Source: DASTDH01 sp041167675 (lineage in GTDB: Bacteria; Verrucomicrobiota; Verrucomicrobiia; Chthoniobacterales; JAFAMB01). Taken from it: a DNA stretch of 5,479 bases. The stretch lies in contig JBEEIB010000164.1 of the NCBI GenBank assembly GCA_041167675.1, positions 1-5,479 on the forward strand, in the 5' to 3' direction. The notes beneath the pieces are model-generated. The model ran no database searches. It saw only the letters and a program-made list of their open reading frames with translations, and was not told the origin of the DNA. Both the position numbers and the translations under genes were made by a program. This document shows positions 1-3,974 of the stretch, piece by piece (the stretch's first letter is position 1; the number at the start of each line of letters is the position of its first letter).

Positions 1-528
1 CTGTGCTACTGCCTTGGGGAGTTCAAAGAGCTGTCCAGCGTCGTGGCGAATCAGCGCCAGCGAGTTAAGATTGTCGAGACGGGCGAGACAATCCAGATGA
101 CCGCGCCCGACCAGGTGCTGATAAGCGGCGTCCTCCAAAGCGGCGCGGTCGCATCGATCCACCTCAAAGGCGGCACGGCCAACGGAACGGGGTTCCTGTT
201 CGAGATTCACGGCACCGAGGGCGACCTGGCTATCGTGCCGGCAGACCCTCGCCAGACGACTTACATACAGGTCTCCGAGTTCACTGTGCGCGGTGCGCAG
301 GCGGGCAAACCGCTGGCGGATCTCCCGATACCGGAGAGCTATCGCTGGGTTCCACCCGCGGTCCCGGCGGGGCTTCCCTTCAACGTTGCGCAGCTGTTCA
401 TGCGGATGGCTGAAGGAATTCGCGAAGGAAAGTCCGTCAGCCCAGACTTCGATGTGGCCGTCAAACGCCACCAGTTGGTTGACGCGATTCAGAAGGCGTC
501 GGACACCGGGATCCGCCAGATTCTTTAG
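1..528 (+). CDS. Gfo/Idh/MocA-family oxidoreductase, C-terminal part (5' end outside window)
   Basis: The frame is open from the first base to a TAG at 526-528, so this is the last 175 residues of a longer gene; the GTG at 43 is only an internal codon. The product resembles the C-terminal substrate-binding domain of NAD(P)-dependent Gfo/Idh/MocA dehydrogenases, cytosolic enzymes acting on sugars, inositols or related polyols. Visible family marks are the opening LGEFKELSSV, the segment TAPDQVLISG, then GAVASIHLKGG, the strand-turn EIHGTEGDLAI, and a C-terminal helix DFDVAVKRHQLVDAIQKA typical of the family's last helix. The Rossmann nucleotide-binding half (usually the first 120-130 residues of about 350) lies upstream of the window. 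The substrate cannot be told from this part. The C-terminus looks natural, ending TGIRQIL. One base after the stop, unrelated recombinase sequence begins. Confidence 0.88.
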   Translation: MCYCLGEFKELSSVVANQRQRVKIVETGETIQMTAPDQVLISGVLQSGAVASIHLKGGTANGTGFLFEIHGTEGDLAIVPADPRQTTYIQVSEFTVRGAQAGKPLADLPIPESYRWVPPAVPAGLPFNVAQLFMRMAEGIREGKSVSPDFDVAVKRHQLVDAIQKASDTGIRQIL

Positions 529-529
529 C

Positions 530-652
530 GACACTGAAACGAAAAGCGGTCACTCCGCCGGCCGCATGGCGCTCACAGTCTTCGGCGGCATCGCGGAATT
601 TGAACGCGGGCTGATCCGCGAACGCACCGGGACCGCCGGATCGCCACTTTGA
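530..652 (+). pseudogene. Serine recombinase (resolvase/invertase) fragment
   Basis: About 35 residues in this frame match the stretch of serine recombinases that runs into the long E helix: AGRMALTVFGGIAEFERGLI followed by RERTG. In Tn3-type resolvases and DNA invertases this lies near residues 95-135, after the catalytic domain core. The active-site serine near the N-terminus and the C-terminal helix-turn-helix are both absent. The frame ends at TGA 650-652 shortly after the match fades. There is no start codon with a ribosome binding site of its own; upstream, the same frame merely runs antiparallel-free through the dehydrogenase gene in another phase. I read it as a non-functional relic of a transposon or invertible-element recombinase. 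The family call is firm because the motif is very characteristic; the exact subfamily is unknown. Confidence 0.8.
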
Positions 653-709
653 AGCGCAACGCTGGACCGGGGTGCACCGTTGGGCGATCGATATCGCATG
701 CCGCCAAGG

Positions 710-850
710 GGGGCGAGGCTTTACGAACTGCGCGCGCCGATCGAGACCCGCCCGAGGCTCTCCGAGATCTACGGCAGGTTTACCAAGGCTTCGACACTGC
801 CGGCGAACAGGTCGTCAAGCGGTCGGACGATCGGCGGATGGATGAAGTAG
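710..850 (+). pseudogene. Fragment resembling C-terminal TPR end of cyclase/AAA-ATPase-type regulators
   Basis: Frame 2 reads GARLYELRAP and then, a little further on, EIYGRFTK. One base out of phase (frame 1, from about 787) it continues QGFDTAGEQVVK. Together these resemble the C-terminal signature of large adenylate-cyclase-like or AAA-ATPase/TPR regulatory proteins, in which a 'A(R/K)xYELRAA...' helix is followed by '(P)xYGWFTEGFDTxDLxxAKxLLxxL'. The spacing between the two blocks is shorter than usual, so there is probably an internal deletion as well as a one-base frameshift near 784-789. The frame-2 reading stops at TAG 848-850. No start, catalytic or nucleotide-binding part is present. 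The match is short, so this is a tentative assignment to a gene relic. Confidence 0.42.
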
Positions 851-855
851 CGGCT

Positions 856-1446
856 TCATGACCCCGTTCCTCTTATGGCTGCCGCGGTGAGTTGCCGAGA
901 GATGAAGAAATCACCGCGTAGTCTGGCTCCGGGCAGTCGAATGTCGATGAGGGCTTTGCCCTCGTTGCTGAACGCCAAGGCATCTTCTTTGAATGCGCGG
1001 ATTCCTGAATCGTCACCTGCGCCGGATTGGGGTACTCGCTCTTAGGGTAGCGCGGAACCTCCCGAGCTAACGGCCGTCCCTCGGCGATCCATTTCATCCA
1101 TCCACCATTGAGAAGCTCGACGTTCTCGTGTCCAAAGAGACGGAAGGACCAAAGCGCGTATGCGGCCCACCAATTCGCTTTATCGCCGTAGAAGACAACG
1201 GTTGTGTCTTTTGCCTATTCCATTCAGGCCAGCCAATTGAGCAAACTGTGCGGGATTAATGTAGTCACGCAGGACTTGATCTTGAAGATCCCGTCGCCAA
1301 TCGATGTGCACCGCACCAGCGATATGTCCGGTGTCGTAAAGCAAGATATCTTCATTGCTCTCGACGATCCGGAGAGACGGATCGTTTAGGTGCTCCGCTA
1401 GCCGATCTGTTTCGACCAGCGCTTCAGGATGTGCGTAATCGTTCAT
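856..1446 (-). pseudogene. Rhodanese-type sulfurtransferase (SseA-like), frameshifted and truncated
   Basis: Starting at ATG 1446-1444, with a TGAGG about 9 bases upstream as a plausible ribosome binding site, the protein begins MNDYAHPEALVETDRLAEHL and carries the rhodanese motif DTGHIAGAVHIDW. This is the N-terminal domain of two-domain thiosulfate/3-mercaptopyruvate sulfurtransferases. After GIGK the frame is lost; it resumes one phase over as DTTVVFYGDKANWWAAYALW and LLNGGWMKWIAEGRP. The shift maps to a T run at 1209-1212 (one extra base). A second shift near 1017-1024 moves to SGIRAFKEDALAF and GKALIDIRLP, the start of the second domain. Homology then stops around 930; the tail to TGA 858-856 is not rhodanese-like. 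The catalytic cysteine loop of the second domain is missing, so sulfur transfer is not expected. A full-length relative would be about 280-300 residues. Confidence 0.85.
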
Positions 1447-1463
1447 TCTAGATTGCCTCAGTT

Positions 1464-1489
1464 GGTATGCATGATACCTTTTCGAAAAG
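1464..1489. promoter_or_regulatory. Two adjoining palindromes between curA-like gene and rhodanese relic
   Basis: GGTAT (1464-1468), loop GCATG and ATACC (1474-1478) form a small inverted repeat. It is directly followed by the perfect 12-bp palindrome CTTTTCGAAAAG (1478-1489). They lie in the 74-bp gap downstream of the reductase stop and 18-43 bases upstream of the sulfurtransferase start. This could be a weak terminator for the reductase operon or an operator/promoter element of the dead sulfurtransferase gene. The stem is A/T-rich and there is no clear T tract after a GC-rich stem, so a strong intrinsic terminator is not supported. Confidence 0.3.
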
Positions 1490-1520
1490 TGGATCCTAGC
1501 CAGAGTGCAAGAGCACCGGC

Positions 1521-2669
1521 TTACGGCTCACTCCGCCATAGGACACCAACACTCTGCTTTCGGACAGGCAGCTCATCAGATTCATCGGCGATGTATCGTT
1601 TTGTCGCCGTCGGCTCCGGGCTTACACGGATGATCTTCTTGCCGAAGTTCTCACCCTTCAATAGCCGAATCAGTTCACGCGGCGCGTTCTCAAGTCCGTC
1701 AGTGATGTCTTCGCGGTATTTGATACGGCCTTCGCTCAACCATGCCTTCATGTCAGTGACGAAGTCGGGGAACTGTGAAGCATAATCGAAGTAGAGGAAC
1801 CCGCGAAACGTAAGGCGCCTGGCCAGTATGGCCCTCATCAGTAGCGGCAGATGATCTGGTCGGGGCGGCAATCCCGCGGCGTTATAGTGGGCGATGAGCC
1901 CGCAGACGGGAATGCGCGCAAAGTTATTCAACAACGGCAACACCGCATCGAATACTGGACCGCCGACATTCTCGAAATAGATATCGATGCCCTCCGGACA
2001 GGCCGCTTTCAGATTTTCGCTCAACTCGGGCTGGCGATGATCGAGGCACGCGTCGAATCCGAGCTCGTCCTTAACGAAGCGGCACTTCTGTTCGCCTCCG
2101 GCAATGCCGACAACCCGGCAGCCCTTGATCTTTGCGAGTTGGCCGAACACCGAACCGACAGCACCCGAGGCCGCAGCCACGACAATGGTCTCTCCGGGTT
2201 GGGGTTTTCCGATGTTTAACAGGCCCGCATAGGCCGTGAATCCCGGCATGCCGAGCACGCCCAGTGCGTAGGAGATCGGGCCGCGCGAGCGATCGATCTT
2301 TTGTGTCTCCTCGCCATTGGACAGCGAGAAATCTTGCCATCCGGTTGCAGCTAAGACGATGTCACCTGGGGAGTAGTTTGGAACATTCGACTCGACGACT
2401 TCACAGACGGACTGGCCGCCCATCACCTCGCCGATCTCAACCGAGGGAGCATAAGATGGCCCGGCGTTCATTCGGCCCCGCATGTACGGATCAAGCGAGA
2501 GGTAAATTGTTCGCAGCAGCATCTGGCCGGGACCGGGCTTGGGAATTTCGGTCTCGGCAAGCTGGAAATTGTCCTGCAAGGGCTCGCCGCTAGGGCGCGA
2601 AGAGAGCAGAATCTGGTGGTTCTTTGTCGGCTCTCGCGTTTCGGACGTATTTGTGGGCTGAGGTTTCAT
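1521..2669 (-). CDS. curA: CurA-like NADPH-dependent enone/alkenal reductase (zinc-independent MDR)
   Basis: A 382-residue medium-chain dehydrogenase/reductase of the leukotriene-B4-dehydrogenase/CurA branch. These cytosolic enzymes use NADPH to reduce activated carbon-carbon double bonds (E. coli CurA reduces curcumin). Diagnostic stretches are LSLDPYMRGRM (57-67), LGVLGMPGFTAY (136-147), the nucleotide-binding AAASGAVGS (165-173), KGCRVVGIAGG (182-192), GIDIYFENVGG (227-237), ARIPVCGL (251-258) and EDITDGLENAP (320-330). No zinc-binding cysteine/histidine set of alcohol dehydrogenases is seen, as expected. I chose ATG 2669-2667 because the family N-terminus begins just inside it; the same frame is open for 90 more codons upstream, but those overlap the marR gene and look unlike any reductase. 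No strong ribosome binding site is seen. The gene follows marR by 67 bp on the same strand, so co-transcription and MarR control are likely. About 30 residues after IIRVSPEP exceed the usual end. Confidence 0.9.
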   Translation of the reverse strand: MKPQPTNTSETREPTKNHQILLSSRPSGEPLQDNFQLAETEIPKPGPGQMLLRTIYLSLDPYMRGRMNAGPSYAPSVEIGEVMGGQSVCEVVESNVPNYSPGDIVLAATGWQDFSLSNGEETQKIDRSRGPISYALGVLGMPGFTAYAGLLNIGKPQPGETIVVAAASGAVGSVFGQLAKIKGCRVVGIAGGEQKCRFVKDELGFDACLDHRQPELSENLKAACPEGIDIYFENVGGPVFDAVLPLLNNFARIPVCGLIAHYNAAGLPPRPDHLPLLMRAILARRLTFRGFLYFDYASQFPDFVTDMKAWLSEGRIKYREDITDGLENAPRELIRLLKGENFGKKIIRVSPEPTATKRYIADESDELPVRKQSVGVLWRSEP

Positions 2670-2736
2670 TAAGTTGATCTTTTTAGTTCTCGGTTGTTGT
2701 TGTTGAAGCCGTGAGAGTTTGGAGCCAGCACGCGGA

Positions 2737-3216
2737 TTACGGTTTTTCTTGATCCGCTGTAAAAGCATTCGTGACGGCTGATTCCGCCGAGGTAAGAAGC
2801 GCTCTGAGTTCCTGCAAGGATTCAGTACCGAACCGAAAAAGAAATTGCCGTTGTGCTTCCTCCCACAATGGCGAACTGCGAACCAGCTTCCGTCTTCCTG
2901 CTGGTGTGAGTTGAAGCAAGTGTTGCCTTCGATCCTCACCGGTCTCGGCAGTAACCCACTTGGCTCTGGTCAGCGGACGTAGATTGCGCGTCAATGTGGT
3001 GCGGTCCATCCCGACCTTCTCGGCCAGGACCGCGTGGCTCAGTTGGCCGGCGCGCTCAATGTTCGCGAGGAACGAATACTGCATGATGGTCAGGCCCTCG
3101 GGAGACAAAAGGGTGTCGTAAAGAGAGGAAAGCTTCCTCGCTAATCTGCGAACCTGAGAACAGGCGCAGGGACCAAGCTTGGGCGCATACAATCTTTTGA
3201 GAATCTCTTGTTGCAT
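2737..3216 (-). CDS. MarR-family winged-helix transcriptional regulator
   Basis: A 159-residue protein of normal MarR length. The central part shows the winged helix-turn-helix: LSHAVLAEKVGMDRTTLTRN (59-78, containing the recognition helix), then the wing with the family hallmark GEDRR (93-97) and LTPAGRRKL (103-111). N- and C-terminal helices would form the dimer interface. The N-terminal PCACSQVRRLARKLSSLYD (16-34) matches a MarR subgroup that carries a Cys-x-Cys just before its first long helix; C17 and C19 could sense oxidants or electrophiles, which is inference. The start ATG 3216-3214 lies 3 bases from a perfect palindrome and has no clear Shine-Dalgarno, hinting at translation from a very short leader or at operator/start overlap. 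It is upstream of, and codirectional with, the CurA-like reductase, so it most likely represses its own operon. A 76-bp piece of this gene recurs at 3432-3507. Confidence 0.92.
   Translation of the reverse strand: MQQEILKRLYAPKLGPCACSQVRRLARKLSSLYDTLLSPEGLTIMQYSFLANIERAGQLSHAVLAEKVGMDRTTLTRNLRPLTRAKWVTAETGEDRRQHLLQLTPAGRRKLVRSSPLWEEAQRQFLFRFGTESLQELRALLTSAESAVTNAFTADQEKP
3093..3168. repeat. Copy 1 of 76-bp duplicated segment (inside marR)
   Basis: Positions 3093-3168 align without gaps to 3432-3507 with 69 of 76 identical bases, counted by eye. Copy 1 is the part of the intact marR gene coding for residues 17-41 (C17 to G41). Similarity ends abruptly on both sides. Both copies have the same orientation, 339 bp apart. 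Confidence 0.88.
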
Positions 3217-3219
3217 TAG

Positions 3220-3231
3220 GTGTAATTACAC
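3220..3231. promoter_or_regulatory. Candidate MarR operator: perfect 12-bp palindrome
   Basis: GTGTAATTACAC is an exact palindrome ending 3 bases upstream of the marR start codon (minus strand). MarR dimers typically bind 12-20 bp palindromic, A/T-centred sites in their own promoter. Position and symmetry make it a good candidate autorepression site. The surrounding 3217-3300 segment is clearly A/T-rich relative to the flanking genes, as expected for a promoter, but I could not choose a convincing -35/-10 pair. Confidence 0.55.
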
Positions 3232-3262
3232 TCGTTGTTTTGTAACTAAGCATAGATTGCTC

Positions 3263-3295
3263 AGAGGACAACTAAAACAAAAGAGGCAACTAAAA
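3263..3295. repeat. Imperfect tandem-spaced direct repeat upstream of marR
   Basis: AGAGGACAACTAAAA at 3263-3277 and AGAGGCAACTAAAA at 3282-3295 differ only by one extra A and are offset by 19 bp, close to two helical turns. The core CAACTAAAA is exact in both. They lie about 45-80 bases upstream of the marR start. They could be activator or regulator half-sites or a small local duplication; nothing in the sequence decides this. Confidence 0.45.
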
Positions 3296-3401
3296 TTGTG
3301 GTGAACGAAGAATAGGGATTTTCCCGTGCCTCTGAAATAATAGAAGGTCCAAAACGACAGCATGAAGCAATTCATCTGCAAACCGGAGAAAGGATTAAGA
3401 A

Positions 3402-3431
3402 ATGCGCGCGATTGTGGCAGAGGAGTTCGGC
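3402..3431 (+). pseudogene. 5' stub resembling an MDR/quinone-oxidoreductase start
   Basis: ATG 3402 is preceded by AAAGGATTAAGAA, a good Shine-Dalgarno at normal spacing. The first residues MRAIVAEEFGG match the very common N-terminus of zinc-independent quinone oxidoreductases and other MDR enzymes. After codon 10-11 the sequence switches to the duplicated marR segment, so only the start survives. The match is only 11 residues and the original gene cannot be named. Confidence 0.45.
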
Positions 3432-3507
3432 GGCCCTCGGGAGACAGAAGGGTGTCGCAAAGGGAGGAAAGCGTCCTCGCTAATCTACGAACGTGAAAAC
3501 AGGCGCA
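3432..3507 (-). pseudogene. Second MarR fragment (copy 2 of the 76-bp duplication)
   Basis: Read on the minus strand this segment encodes CACFHVRRLARTLSSLCDTL followed by LSPEG. It is a 25-residue counterpart of residues 17-41 of the intact MarR next door, with four substitutions (S to F, Q to H, K to T, Y to C). The seven base changes include at least four that alter the protein, so it may be either a decayed copy or a scrap of a diverged paralogue brought in with the neighbouring remnants. The Cys-x-Cys is kept. No start, DNA-binding domain or stop belongs to it. It is embedded inside the plus-strand mosaic frame 3402-3722. Confidence 0.8.
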
Positions 3508-3852
3508 CGTTCGGATACGTAGCTCGGGGAGTGGGGAGACGCGGCATCGCGTTCATTTGTGCGCGTGAGTCCTCAGAGGAACCGCGGCTTGTTCCGGAGC
3601 TGAAGAAAGCGTTTGGCGGGCCTGTTGTTGCCGACGAACTGTTTACGAAAGAAACGGGCGAACAGGTATTGGCCAAAGGAGAAGCCGACGCGGTGGCTTA
3701 TGGTACACTTTTCATTTGCTAACCCGGATCTTGCACGACGATTTGCTTTGAATGCGCCGCTCGACGAACCGGTTTCCGACAGGTTCTACGCTGCCGGTCC
3801 GCGCGGCTACACCGACTATCCCTCCCTCGATTTAGAACAGCAAGCAGCGTGA
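3507..3852 (+). pseudogene. Old Yellow Enzyme (NADH:flavin oxidoreductase) C-terminal fragment, frameshifted
   Basis: Starting at TFGYVARGVGRRGIAFICAR, the translation follows the C-terminal third of FMN-dependent ene-reductases of the NemA/OYE family: PELKKAFGGPVVADELFTKE, then GEADAVAYGTLFI. After a one-base shift it continues FANPDLARRFALNAPLDEP and GYTDYPSLD to a TGA at 3850-3852. The shift maps to the TTT at 3715-3717; removing one T restores AYGTLFIANPDL. The family's normal length is about 350-370 residues; only about 115 remain. The FMN/substrate-binding His-Asn pair and catalytic tyrosine of the N-terminal two thirds are absent, so no activity is expected. The homology begins exactly where the marR duplicate ends, showing a clean recombination junction. 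Intact homologues reduce enones, nitro-compounds and maleimides, chemically related to CurA substrates. Confidence 0.88.
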
Positions 3853-3961
3853 TGGCATGACACGAACCCTTCGGACAATAGGGGTCATCTCACTACGGCG
3901 TGTTGCCCAAATGGCACGGAATAACATCGACAAAAAAGGTAATTAGTGGCTAACATTATGT

Positions 3962-3974
3962 CCCCATGATGGGG
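3962..3974. promoter_or_regulatory. Inverted repeat over the transposase start codons
   Basis: CCCCAT (3962-3967) and ATGGGG (3969-3974) are exact reverse complements around a single G, covering both candidate ATG codons. Just upstream, a three-codon frame (ATG TCC CCA TGA, 3958-3969) ends on the second ATG. Either could lower or couple transposase translation, a common theme in IS elements, but this is inference; a one-base loop cannot fold as a simple hairpin without opening inner pairs. Confidence 0.3.

Noticed and set aside
293..529. Plus-strand frame upstream of the recombinase motif as part of a recombinase gene
   Set aside because: Its composition is arginine/serine/proline-rich shadow sequence of the Gfo/Idh/MocA gene; recombinase similarity begins only after 530.
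1851..2593. Plus-strand open frames opposite the CurA-like gene
   Set aside because: Antisense shadows with low-complexity arginine-rich translations and no domain signal.
2693..2705. Short GTT/CAA triplet run between marR and the reductase
   Set aside because: Only four units; too short to claim a microsatellite function.
2670..2939. Extension of the reductase frame by 90 codons upstream to ATG 2939
   Set aside because: The extra residues overlap the marR gene in another phase and do not resemble any MDR N-terminus; ATG 2669 matches the family start.
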